A DNA stretch of 6,423 bases from CAIJKW01 sp964443365 (GCA_964443365.1 CAYUCM010000035.1:1-6423); one strand, 5' to 3'; counted from the stretch's first letter, positions 1 through 6,185 are shown. The notes: generated from the letters alone by a model not told the origin. Translations and numbers: made by a program.

Positions 1-349
1 CCAAGGGTTTGGCTGTTCGCCAATTAAAAAGTCACGCGAGCTGGGTTCAGACCGTCGTAAGACAGGTTGGTCTCCTATCTGCTGCAGGCGTTGATACTTG
101 AGAGGAACTGCCCTTAGTACGAGAGGACCGGGGTGGACTGATCTCTGGTGTACCAGTTGTCTTGCCAAAGGCATTGCTGGGTAGCTAAATCGGGAATGGA
201 TAAGTTCTGAAAGCATCTAAGAACGAAGCCAACCTCAAGATAAGGTATCGTTTGAGATCCGTGAGAGATGATCACGTTGATAGGCGCTAAGTATAAGCAT
301 AGTAATATGTTCAGCTGAGGCGTACTAATTAAATCGATTCTTATTAGGA
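1..349 (+). rRNA. rrl: 23S ribosomal RNA, 3' part (domains V end and VI)
   Basis: This is the 3' terminal portion of the large-subunit rRNA; the rest lies left of the window. It begins in the late domain V region of the peptidyl transferase centre (GGGTTCAGACCGTCGTAAGAC at about 43-63, matching the segment around E. coli U2585). It contains the universally conserved sarcin-ricin loop AGTACGAGAGGACC at 116-129, where elongation factors dock, followed by the conserved GGTAGCTAAAT and CTGAAAGCATCTAAG blocks. The gene ends about 20 nt after TACTAAT (323-329), placed by analogy with E. coli, so the end near 349 is uncertain by a few bases. No intron or insertion is visible in this part. Confidence 0.97.
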
Positions 350-446
350 AATATGAAGATTTACGATCACTTTTGTTTGTTACTTGTAAATAGAAAAGAC
401 TTTAGTTTTAAAATTGTGAAAAATTTTGAAACAAATTGAACACTGC
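350..446 (+). other. 23S-5S internal transcribed spacer
   Basis: This AT-rich spacer of about 97 nt joins 23S and 5S and is presumably transcribed with them. I see no tRNA-like cloverleaf, no boxA and no convincing promoter. A weak 6-bp inverted repeat (ATTTAC 359-364 with GTAAAT 386-391) is the only fold outside the 5S-flanking stem. Its right end (433-444) forms the left arm of that 5S precursor stem. Confidence 0.8.
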
Positions 447-572
447 GTTCTGGTGATTCATCGGAGGGGCAACACCTGATCTCATTCCGAACTCAGAAGT
501 TAAGACCTCCAGAGGCGATGATACTCACTCGTTGGGGAAAGTAGCTCGTCGCCAGAACATAGTGTTCAATTT
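433..572 (+). repeat. 12-bp inverted repeat framing 5S rRNA (processing stem)
   Basis: AAATTGAACACT (433-444) is the exact reverse complement of AGTGTTCAATTT (561-572). In the transcript the two arms would pair and stack on 5S helix I, separated from it only by a 2-by-2 internal loop (GC at 445-446 opposite AT at 559-560). Such an extended duplex is what double-strand RNases (RNase III or RNase M5 type) use to release 5S from the precursor. The pairing is seen directly; the processing role is inferred from known bacterial rRNA maturation. Confidence 0.8.
447..558 (+). rRNA. rrf: 5S ribosomal RNA
   Basis: This is a complete 5S rRNA of about 112 nt. The ends GTTCTGG (447-453) and CCAGAAC (552-558) pair to form terminal helix I. 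Between them lie the conserved loop B/C block, CACCTGATCTCATTCCGAAC (473-492) followed by TCAGAAGTTAAG (493-504), and the GTTGGGGAAAGTAG segment (531-544) that corresponds to loop E and helix IV. It follows 23S in the usual order. Exact mature ends depend on processing, since the pairing continues outside the gene through a flanking inverted repeat. Confidence 0.95.
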
Positions 573-606
573 AAAGTCATAAAATTGTTATAAAACAAAA
601 TTTTTA

Positions 607-618
607 TTTGCATGCAAA
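607..618. repeat. 12-bp perfect palindrome
   Basis: TTTGCATGCAAA is perfectly self-complementary and abuts the left arm of the terminator hairpin. It could be a protein-binding site or simply part of the terminator's AT-rich flank; nothing else in the sequence decides this. Confidence 0.4.
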
Positions 619-657
619 AATGAAAAACTCTGGAGTAAAATCCAGGGTTTTTCATTT
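618..657 (+). terminator. Rho-independent terminator after the 23S-5S unit
   Basis: The left arm (618-634) and right arm (641-657) pair over 17 bp with one G-U wobble around the 6-nt loop GTAAAA. The core is CTCTGGA/TCCAGGG, flanked by an A-tract on the left and TTTTT on the right. It can therefore work as an intrinsic terminator for the rRNA transcript and, in principle, on the other strand. A weaker hairpin just upstream (TTGTT 585-589 with AACAA 594-598, followed by a T-rich run to 609) may act as a first, partial terminator. Confidence 0.85.
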
Positions 658-668
658 GGGTAAAATTA

Positions 669-694
669 TGTTTGCGCATGGTGTTTGCGCATGG
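669..694. repeat. Tandem 13-bp direct repeat upstream of the 728 gene
   Basis: TGTTTGCGCATGG occurs twice back to back (669-681 and 682-694). Each copy holds the palindromic hexamer TGCGCA (673-678 and 686-691). The pair sits about 17 nt upstream of the extended -10 element at 711-719, where an activator or operator might bind. The repeat is exact and seen directly; a regulatory role is inference, and replication slippage is an equally simple origin. Confidence 0.7.
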
Positions 695-710
695 CGTAAA
701 ACTTAATTTC

Positions 711-719
711 TGTTAAAAT
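711..719 (+). promoter_or_regulatory. Extended -10 promoter for the 728 gene and rodA
   Basis: TGTTAAAAT fits an extended -10 (TGN plus TAAAAT at 714-719). No good -35 is present at the normal distance (691-696 is ATGGCG), which is tolerated with extended -10 elements. It lies just downstream of the rRNA terminator and 8 nt before the ATG at 728, so transcription would begin about at the start codon and give a leaderless mRNA. Confidence 0.5.
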
Positions 720-727
720 AGAGCTAT

Positions 728-1489
728 ATGAAATGGTCTGTTCAAAAACAATTTGCTTATGGCGTAGCCTTTTTATTAATAATCGGAATAATAATAATTG
801 TTCCAGTATATTTTTACGTATACAATAAACCACAAACCTGTTTTGATGGAAAACAAAATCAAAATGAAGCAGGCGTTGATTGCGGGGGTCTTTGTCAAAG
901 GGCGTGCTCTAAAGAGGTGGTGGAGCAACCAATAGTACTGTGGTCACGCGCTTTTCCTATCGCCAATGGAAAATTTAATTTAATTGCATATTTACAAAAT
1001 CCAAACATTAATTATATTTCCGATAATTTCAATTACACATTCAATGTCTTTGATGAAAAAAATGTTTTAATTGGAGCAAGAGAAGGAATAGCAAATGCAT
1101 CTCGTGATAAAAACTTTGTAATATTTGAACAATCTTTTGACGCTGGTCAAAGAAAAATTGGAAAGGTGACTTTTGAAATTGATTCAAAGGTTGTTTGGCA
1201 AAAAGTCGGTCCTGAAACTCAAAAAAATAAATTTAGTATTTACAATGAACCAATAACTGAAATCGCTGGCACTCCAACACTTTCGTCAACAATCACAAAT
1301 AAAACTGGCGTAACTCAAAGTAATTTCTACGTTGTGGCTATTGTCTATGACGTTGAAGGCAACGCTATGGCTGTTTCAAGAACAATAGTTGATCAATTAC
1401 TTCCAAATGGTAAGACTACAGTTGTATTCACTTGGCCTCAACTTGCCGATCTAAAATATTCTAGTGTTGAAATACTGCCTAAAATATAG
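728..1489 (+). CDS. Membrane-anchored surface protein with Cys-rich motif and FxLYD-like domains (unknown function)
   Basis: This 253-residue protein has no assigned function. Residues 9-32 form one hydrophobic segment after a short basic N-terminus, so it is probably an uncleaved signal anchor with the rest outside the cell. Immediately after it is a compact cysteine motif, residues 38-60: C38-x-D-G, N44, E47, then VDCGG (50-54), C56 and C60. The pattern C-x-DG-xx-N-xx-E-x-GVDCGG is one I recall from many secreted or surface proteins; the four cysteines could make two disulfides. The remainder looks like two beta-sandwich repeats (about 79-150 and 183-250). The second reads like an FxLYD-type domain (SSTITNKTG, then VVAIVYDVEGNAMA, then LLPNGKTTVVF). 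The ATG start lies 8 nt after a -10 box and has no Shine-Dalgarno. The rodA start follows after 16 nt, so the two are likely cotranscribed; a link to wall synthesis is only suggested by that. Confidence 0.85.
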   Translation: MKWSVQKQFAYGVAFLLIIGIIIIVPVYFYVYNKPQTCFDGKQNQNEAGVDCGGLCQRACSKEVVEQPIVLWSRAFPIANGKFNLIAYLQNPNINYISDNFNYTFNVFDEKNVLIGAREGIANASRDKNFVIFEQSFDAGQRKIGKVTFEIDSKVVWQKVGPETQKNKFSIYNEPITEIAGTPTLSSTITNKTGVTQSNFYVVAIVYDVEGNAMAVSRTIVDQLLPNGKTTVVFTWPQLADLKYSSVEILPKI

Positions 1490-1505
1490 TTTAAATTAAA
1501 TAAAC

Positions 1506-2654
1506 ATGAATATACTGGGAAGTGAAGACCAAATCGGAGTTTCAAGCAAAAGAAGAATAGACTTCTATGTATTGGGAGCGGTAATTCCAATAATGGCGGC
1601 GGGGCTTATAACCATGAAGTCGTTTATTGGCAACGGTAACTTTTTCAGTAGACAAATAATTTGGATAATAGTTTCTCTGATTATTTTTTATATCGTAAGC
1701 AGAATTGATTTCAGAGTTTTAAAAAGAACTTATGTAATTGTGGCATTGTATTTTTTGTCGATAGCTTCGCTGTTGTCACTTTTTGTTTTTGGAACTATAA
1801 CCAACGGTGCCAAAAGCTGGATTCATTTGGGTTTTTTTTCCGTTCAACCATCTGATCCCGCAAAGATAATTTTAATCTTATTATTGGCGAAATATTTTTC
1901 CAGACGGCATATGGAAATCGCTAACATAAGACATATTCTAGTTTCTGGTATATATGCATTTATTCCATTTGCTTTAGTTGTTTTGTCTCCAGACTTTGGT
2001 TCTGCTATGACCATGTTTTTCATATGGTTTGGAATGGTTCTATTTTCTGGTATTTCAAAAAAACATCTGGCACTTGTTTTTCTAATGGCGGCAATTGCTT
2101 TTGCGGGGGCTTGGAATCTCGCTTTCAAGGATTATCAAAAAAAGAGAATATTAAACTTTTTAAATCCAACCGCCGATGTTAGGGGTAGTGGATATAACGC
2201 AAGGCAAGCAATGATAACAGTTGGTTCTGGTGAGATTTTTGGAAAGGGGATTGGTTATGGAACACAATCAAGACTTCAGTTTTTGCCAGAGTATCAAACT
2301 GACTTTATATTTGCAGCATTTTCTGAAGAGTGGGGGTTTGTAGGTATTTTAATTTTATTCACTTGTTTTGGTATTATAATATTTAGGACACTCTATTCTT
2401 CTTCTAAGGGTGAAACAAATTTTGAAATATTGTTTGGAATTGGTTTGGCAATGTTTTTCATGGCGCATTTAACTATAAACATTGGTATGAATATTGGATT
2501 AATGCCAGTTACTGGTATTCCTGTGCCTTTTATGAGTTATGGAGGTTCCCATTTACTTACTGAATTTGTCGGTCTGGGTCTTTTGATGTCGATGAGTAAG
2601 TATTCTAGGGCTACACATAAGGATAGAATCAATAACGAGTTTTTGGGGTATTAA
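1506..2654 (+). CDS. rodA: RodA, SEDS-family peptidoglycan glycosyltransferase
   Basis: RodA polymerises lipid II into glycan strands during cell elongation, working in the cytoplasmic membrane with a class B penicillin-binding protein. The 382-residue polytopic protein has the usual family length. Visible SEDS motifs are GAKSWIHLG (101-109, with W105), QPSDPAK (114-120), SPDFGSA (161-167), and DYQKKRILNFLNP (209-221) followed by GYNARQAMITVGSG (229-242). LPEYQTDFIFA (260-270) holds the catalytic aspartate D266, and the signature NIGLMPVTGIPVPFMSYGGS spans 329-348. The DYQKKRI...LNP and LPE.QTDFIF wording favours RodA over FtsW. Two motif positions are unusual: QPSD instead of the usual QPSE, and PDFGSA instead of PDLGTA. 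No partner PBP2, MreB or MreC gene is in the window. The ATG at 1506 is 16 nt after the previous stop and lacks a Shine-Dalgarno; it probably shares the upstream promoter. Confidence 0.95.
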   Translation: MNILGSEDQIGVSSKRRIDFYVLGAVIPIMAAGLITMKSFIGNGNFFSRQIIWIIVSLIIFYIVSRIDFRVLKRTYVIVALYFLSIASLLSLFVFGTITNGAKSWIHLGFFSVQPSDPAKIILILLLAKYFSRRHMEIANIRHILVSGIYAFIPFALVVLSPDFGSAMTMFFIWFGMVLFSGISKKHLALVFLMAAIAFAGAWNLAFKDYQKKRILNFLNPTADVRGSGYNARQAMITVGSGEIFGKGIGYGTQSRLQFLPEYQTDFIFAAFSEEWGFVGILILFTCFGIIIFRTLYSSSKGETNFEILFGIGLAMFFMAHLTINIGMNIGLMPVTGIPVPFMSYGGSHLLTEFVGLGLLMSMSKYSRATHKDRINNEFLGY

Positions 2655-2698
2655 TTGGTGATAATTTAATTCGACCATAATCAATTAACAAAAACACC

Positions 2699-2726
2699 TT
2701 GTCATAAGAGATTAACTGAGTATAAT
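2699..2726 (+). promoter_or_regulatory. Sigma-70-type promoter of secDF
   Basis: TTGTCA (2699-2704, one mismatch to TTGACA) is followed by a 16-nt spacer and a perfect TATAAT (2721-2726). Transcription should start near 2733, about 5 nt before the ATG at 2738. The -10 box overlaps the in-frame TTG at 2726, so that TTG would lie outside the transcript; this decides the secD start. It also implies secDF has its own transcript, separate from rodA. Confidence 0.75.
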
Positions 2727-2737
2727 TGTCATATTAT

Positions 2738-4219
2738 ATGAAAAAAGTAAGAATTAGCGCGATACTACTGCTTGTATTTGGTTTTGCAGTATTGTCGTTC
2801 AATTATTATTCACAACAACCAAACAGAGGATTTATTTCTAATTTCCCATTCAAGCTCGGTTTGGATTTAAGTGGAGGTTCACACTTGGTTTATCAAACAG
2901 ATTTATCTAAATCAGGATCAGTTGGTGGTGTTCAAGATCTAGATGGAGCAATGGAAAGTCTAAGAGGTGTTATTGAATCAAGAATCAATGCCTTTGGTGT
3001 TTCTGAGCCTATCGTTCAAACAGAAAAGTCTACAATCAATGGACAAGATGTTCACAAATTAGTTGTGGAACTTCCTGGTGTTACAGATTTGAAAAGCGCA
3101 ATTGACACAATTGGAAAGACACCTGTTTTGGAATTTAAAATTCAAAAAGAGGGCGTGACTGAGTCTGATATTAATAATGCCGGCAATTCTAGTGCTAAAA
3201 ATTCAGAAACAAAAGATTTGAATTTAAGTTTAAATAATAATGACACAGCGGGTGCGTCATCGTCATTAATTTCAATGCTTCAATCAGCAAGTAGTACTGG
3301 GTCTACAAAAGAGACTGCTGTTAAAATAGACTATTCAAAGTTTTACACAGATACCGGCTTAACTGGACAATATTTGGAATCATCTCAAGTTCAATTTGAT
3401 CAAAGAACAAGACAGCCAATGGTTTCAATTTCTTTTGACGATCAAGGAAAGGCTTTGTTTAGTGAAATAACTGGTAAAAATACTGGAAAAATTCTAGCAA
3501 TCTTTTTAGATGGACAACCAATTTCTACTCCGGTTATTAGAGATCAAATAACTGATGGTAATGCAGTTATCTCTGGTAATTTTTCACCAGACGAGGCTCG
3601 TACATTGGCTAGAAATCTAAGATATGGAGCTCTGCCTGTTCCTGTTACTTTAATTGGAACTCAATCAATTGGAGCTTCACTTGGAGAAGATGCGCTTAAT
3701 GCAAGTGTGTACGCCGGAATTTGGGGATTACTTATAATCGCTATATTCTTAGTTCTTTGGTATAGACTACCAGGAATTGTGGCTGTTGTGTCGCTTGCAA
3801 TGTATACAATATTTATGTTGGCAATCTTCAAATTAATTCCAGTTGTATTGACATCTGCTGGACTTGCTGGATTTATACTATCCATTGGTATGGCGGTTGA
3901 CGGAAACATCTTGATTTTTGAAAGAATGAAAGAAGAATTAGAAAAAGGACACTCTCTACATGACGGTATTAGAGAAGGTTTTTCAAGAGCTTGGCTTTCA
4001 ATTAGAGATTCAAACCTTTCAAGTATTATTACAGCCGTAATTCTTTATTCTTTTGCAACTTCTGCTTTGATTAAGGGATTCGCATTAGTTTTCTTGATTG
4101 GAGTTTTGGTTTCAATGTTTACAGCAATTACTGTTTCAAGAACATTCTTGATGGCAATAGGCATGAAGCATCACAAGGGAATAGTCAAATTCCTTTTTGG
4201 AAATGGTCTTAAGTTCTAA
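2738..4219 (+). CDS. secD: SecD, protein translocase accessory subunit
   Basis: SecD with SecF forms an RND-like membrane complex that uses the ion gradient to help SecYEG pull preproteins to the outer face of the membrane. The preferred start gives 493 residues. TM1 is at about 6-22, followed by the family motif GLDLSGGSHLVYQ (41-53). The large external P1 head follows, including VIESRINAFGVSEPIVQ (78-94) and GNFSPDEARTLARNLRYGALPVP (280-302). Five more membrane segments lie between about 324 and 470. TM4 carries GMAVDGNILIFERMKEE (384-400), whose D388 corresponds to the proton-relay aspartate D519 of E. coli SecD. The head contains a Ser/Asn/Thr-rich, probably disordered insert at about 139-194. 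A longer frame begins at TTG 2726, adding MSYY, but that codon overlaps the promoter -10 box. No Shine-Dalgarno is present. secF follows after 22 nt. Confidence 0.96.
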   Translation: MKKVRISAILLLVFGFAVLSFNYYSQQPNRGFISNFPFKLGLDLSGGSHLVYQTDLSKSGSVGGVQDLDGAMESLRGVIESRINAFGVSEPIVQTEKSTINGQDVHKLVVELPGVTDLKSAIDTIGKTPVLEFKIQKEGVTESDINNAGNSSAKNSETKDLNLSLNNNDTAGASSSLISMLQSASSTGSTKETAVKIDYSKFYTDTGLTGQYLESSQVQFDQRTRQPMVSISFDDQGKALFSEITGKNTGKILAIFLDGQPISTPVIRDQITDGNAVISGNFSPDEARTLARNLRYGALPVPVTLIGTQSIGASLGEDALNASVYAGIWGLLIIAIFLVLWYRLPGIVAVVSLAMYTIFMLAIFKLIPVVLTSAGLAGFILSIGMAVDGNILIFERMKEELEKGHSLHDGIREGFSRAWLSIRDSNLSSIITAVILYSFATSALIKGFALVFLIGVLVSMFTAITVSRTFLMAIGMKHHKGIVKFLFGNGLKF

Positions 4220-4241
4220 TTATAAAAAATAATATAAAAAT

Positions 4242-5201
4242 ATGTTTATCGTTAAATATAGAAAAATCTTTTACACTCTGTCTATACTGCTCGTAGCTTT
4301 TTCAATTTATTCAATTACATCAATTGGATTGAATTATGGAATAGATTTCAAGGGCGGTACAATTATAGAAGTTGAATACGCAAAAGACAGACCCGCAAGA
4401 GAGGATATAATATCATTGGTAAAAAATTCTGGAATAGATGGGGAAATAGTGATTCGTCCAACAGGAGAGACTGGTTTTATAATTAGAACTGAAAGTCTTT
4501 CTTCTAGTACAGTCAATTCACTTTCGACAAATCTAACATCATCAACAGGAACTTCTACTGATGCAGGCGTTTCTGGTGTTAAATCAGATTCAACACTTAG
4601 TACAACTTCAGCAGCTACAATTAAAAGATTTGACACCGTCGGTCCTATTCTAGGGCAAGAGCTTCAATCAAAAGCTTGGTGGTCAATCATTTTAGTTATT
4701 TTGGCGATTGTGCTATTCATAACTTTTGCATTTAGACATGTATCAAGACCTGTTGCTTCTTGGAAGTATGGTTTGGCAGCAATTATTTCTTTGATGCATG
4801 ACGTTTTGGTTCCAACCGGAGTTTATGCATATCTTGGAAGAAATGGTGGTTATGAAATTGATGCTTTGTTCGTCACAGCCCTTCTTGTGATATTGGGATT
4901 CTCTGTTCACGACACTATTGTGGTGTTTGATAGAACTAGAGAGAATTTGAGACATGACGATGGACACAAAACATCATTCGATAAAATTGTTGGAAGCAGT
5001 ATCAGTCAAACTTTTGCAAGATCAATCAATACCTCTTTGACTACAATTCTTGCTTTGATTGCTCTATATGTCTTTGGCCCAGCTGCAACAAGTAATTTCT
5101 CGTTAATACTTATAATCGGTATGGTTCTTGGAACATACTCTTCAATTTTCCTAGGATCACCACTTTTGGTTACTTTCTGGAAATGGCAAAAGAATAAGTA
5201 G
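4242..5201 (+). CDS. secF: SecF, protein translocase accessory subunit
   Basis: SecF is the partner of SecD in the Sec-associated, ion-driven translocation complex. The protein has 319 residues, close to the family norm, with six membrane segments. TM1 is at about 8-27, followed by the SecF motif GIDFKGGT (33-40) and a short external P4 domain. Then come RFDTVGPILGQEL (129-141) leading into TM2, SLMHDVLVPTGVYA (183-196), and GFSVHDTIVVFDRTRENLR (219-237). D224 there matches the functional D213 of E. coli SecF; a His precedes it where E. coli has Asn. Residues about 84-127 of the external domain are strikingly Ser/Thr-rich, paralleling the insert in SecD. The 22-nt gap from secD is entirely A and T without a clear promoter or Shine-Dalgarno, so the two genes are most simply one operon. 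The stop TAG is itself the loop of a small inverted repeat (AATAAG/CTTATT, 5193-5207). Confidence 0.96.
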   Translation: MFIVKYRKIFYTLSILLVAFSIYSITSIGLNYGIDFKGGTIIEVEYAKDRPAREDIISLVKNSGIDGEIVIRPTGETGFIIRTESLSSSTVNSLSTNLTSSTGTSTDAGVSGVKSDSTLSTTSAATIKRFDTVGPILGQELQSKAWWSIILVILAIVLFITFAFRHVSRPVASWKYGLAAIISLMHDVLVPTGVYAYLGRNGGYEIDALFVTALLVILGFSVHDTIVVFDRTRENLRHDDGHKTSFDKIVGSSISQTFARSINTSLTTILALIALYVFGPAATSNFSLILIIGMVLGTYSSIFLGSPLLVTFWKWQKNK

Positions 5202-5205
5202 CTTA

Positions 5206-5232
5206 TTGCGATTGTCCGTAATATGGTATAAT
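5206..5232 (+). promoter_or_regulatory. Promoter of the 5289 gene, extended -10
   Basis: TATAAT (5227-5232) is preceded by TGG, giving an extended -10 (TGGTATAAT, 5224-5232). A partial -35, TTGCGA (5206-5211), lies 15 nt upstream, slightly closer than ideal. It starts only 5 nt after the secF stop. Transcription would begin near 5239, inside the left arm of the hairpin at 5234-5262. Confidence 0.6.
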
Positions 5233-5233
5233 G

Positions 5234-5262
5234 ATAAGTATCAGGCGATGTCTGATACTTAT
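5234..5262 (+). terminator. Hairpin after secF: weak terminator or leader/operator dyad
   Basis: ATAAGTATCAG (5234-5244) and CTGATACTTAT (5252-5262) pair perfectly over 11 bp around a 7-nt loop, followed by TTGTTTTACTT. This can end the secDF transcript, although the stem has only three G-C pairs and the T-run is interrupted. Because it starts one base after the TATAAT of the next gene's promoter, it could instead be an operator dyad covering the transcription start. The pairing is certain; which role applies is not. Confidence 0.55.
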
Positions 5263-5288
5263 TGTTTTACTTAAATAAATTGAATACT

Positions 5289-6068
5289 ATGCAAAAAATA
5301 TCAGTTATGGAATCTTGGCAAGAGGGATGGAAAGTCTTTAAAAACAATTGGTTAATTGTGGTTTATGCAACTCTAATCCCAGCAATTGTTTCCATGATTT
5401 TGGAAGCGATACAAAAGCAGGCAAAAGAAGAAATGTCAGCTGGTGTAATTTTATTATTACTCGGATTGCTTTATTTTGTTGGACGTTTTCTTTTGTCTAT
5501 GTTGATGAATTTGGGAGTTTTGAAAATTCAACTTGATGTAACAAGGGGCTTAAAACCAAGCTTTAAAACACTGTTTAATGGCCAGGGAATTTATTGGAAA
5601 TTTATTGGAGCTACAGTCTTGTATTCTCTTGTTGTTTTAGGTGGGCTTATCCTGCTTATTATACCGGGAATCTATTTAGCGATTAGGTATTTGTTTGTTC
5701 CATATCTTATTGTGGACAAAAATATCACTATTGGAGAAGCTTTTGCTAAATCCACAGAAATGACAAAGGGTAAAAAATGGTCAATTTTAGGATTCTTAAT
5801 TTTGACAGTAATATTCTCTTTGCTTGGTTTAATTGTCTTGGTTGTTGGGGTTTTTGTGACTTCGGCAATTGGATATTTGGCAATAATTAATCTGTACAGA
5901 AAGCTTTTAGGTGAGGGAAATGATGCGGTTGTTAGAGACGTGAATACTGCGTCAAATATTGCATCTGTGGTGCCTGTAAATGCAACAGAATCAGCGACTG
6001 AAGTTGCAAATGAAGGGTCTGTTCAAAATGACGCCGTTTCTACTGTTGAAAACTCAAATCAAAATTAA
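5289..6068 (+). CDS. Multi-pass membrane protein, DUF975 / GPDPase-membrane-domain-like (unknown function)
   Basis: This 259-residue protein is mostly membrane-embedded. Hydrophobic segments are at about 21-40, 51-78, 104-135 and 165-203, some long enough for two passes. The segment ILLIIPGIYLAIRYLFVPYL (121-140), followed by G149-E-A-F and K154-S-T-E-M-T-K-G-K-K-W (154-164), resembles the IPG...F..P.....A...S....G pattern. I associate that pattern with DUF975, YciC-like and GPDPase-membrane-domain proteins, whose role is mostly unknown. It opens with SVMESWQEGWKVFKNNW, also typical of that group. The C-terminal ~50 residues are a polar, Val/Asn/Ser/Thr/Glu-rich tail, probably disordered. An in-frame TTG at 5262 would add nine residues, but it lies in the hairpin and leaves a longer N-terminus with no family support; ATG 5289 is preferred, and ATG 5307 is possible. 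It has its own promoter, so a functional tie to secDF is not implied. Confidence 0.85.
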   Translation: MQKISVMESWQEGWKVFKNNWLIVVYATLIPAIVSMILEAIQKQAKEEMSAGVILLLLGLLYFVGRFLLSMLMNLGVLKIQLDVTRGLKPSFKTLFNGQGIYWKFIGATVLYSLVVLGGLILLIIPGIYLAIRYLFVPYLIVDKNITIGEAFAKSTEMTKGKKWSILGFLILTVIFSLLGLIVLVVGVFVTSAIGYLAIINLYRKLLGEGNDAVVRDVNTASNIASVVPVNATESATEVANEGSVQNDAVSTVENSNQN

Positions 6069-6147
6069 ACTATTTTTTGACGTGTTTGGATTTAAGCCTT
6101 ATTTGTAGCCATACTTCTGCGCTTATATTTTATCACATAAATAATAT
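6069..6147 (+). other. Untranslated 3' region, no recognised feature
   Basis: This AT-rich stretch of about 79 nt lies between the last stop codon and the terminator. I see no open frame of note, RNA gene or convincing promoter. A TTGACG at 6077-6082 has no matching -10 at the right distance. Confidence 0.6.
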
Positions 6148-6185
6148 AAAAAGTCCGCCCAAAAACACTTGACGGCGGGCTTTTT
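6148..6185 (+). terminator. Strong Rho-independent terminator
   Basis: AAAAAGTCCGCC (6148-6159) pairs with GGCGGGCTTTTT (6174-6185) over 12 bp with a single G-U pair, around a 14-nt loop, and ends in TTTTT. The A-tract opposite the T-tract makes it potentially bidirectional. It closes the transcript of the 5289 gene just before the second rRNA unit. Its loop and right arm also hold the -35 element and most of the spacer of the rRNA promoter. Confidence 0.9.

Noticed and set aside
350..446. tRNA gene in the 23S-5S spacer
   Set aside because: No T-arm GTTCRANNC block, acceptor pairing or cloverleaf could be found.
1844..2128. Open frame on the - strand inside rodA
   Set aside because: It lies wholly opposite strongly motif-bearing rodA sequence, has no start signals and its translation resembles no protein; it is a shadow frame.
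2651..2688. Inverted repeat TTAATTG/CAATTAA between rodA and secD as a terminator
   Set aside because: The arms are only 7 bp, AT-rich, 24 nt apart and not followed by a T-run; expected by chance in such AT-rich DNA.
2726..2728. TTG as the secD start
   Set aside because: It overlaps the TATAAT of the promoter, so it should be outside the mRNA; ATG 2738 leads straight into the basic residues and TM1.
3661..3909. Open frame on the - strand inside secD
   Set aside because: It is opposite the conserved membrane part of SecD and has no independent promoter or protein-like features.
4334..4967. Two open frames on the - strand inside secF (4334-4636 and 4743-4967)
   Set aside because: Both are opposite the SecF reading frame; their content follows from SecF codon use, and no start signals precede them.
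5262..5264. TTG as the start of the last gene
   Set aside because: It overlaps the end of a hairpin and adds nine residues with no family support; ATG 5289 is followed by the expected N-terminal pattern.
5348..5536. Open frame in another + frame inside the 5289 gene
   Set aside because: It is fully contained in a longer credible membrane protein gene and has no start context of its own.
728..6068. Recoded UGA (as in Gracilibacteria and Absconditabacteria)
   Set aside because: All five genes read through at full family length with no in-frame TGA, and Gly positions use GGN codons; the standard code suffices.
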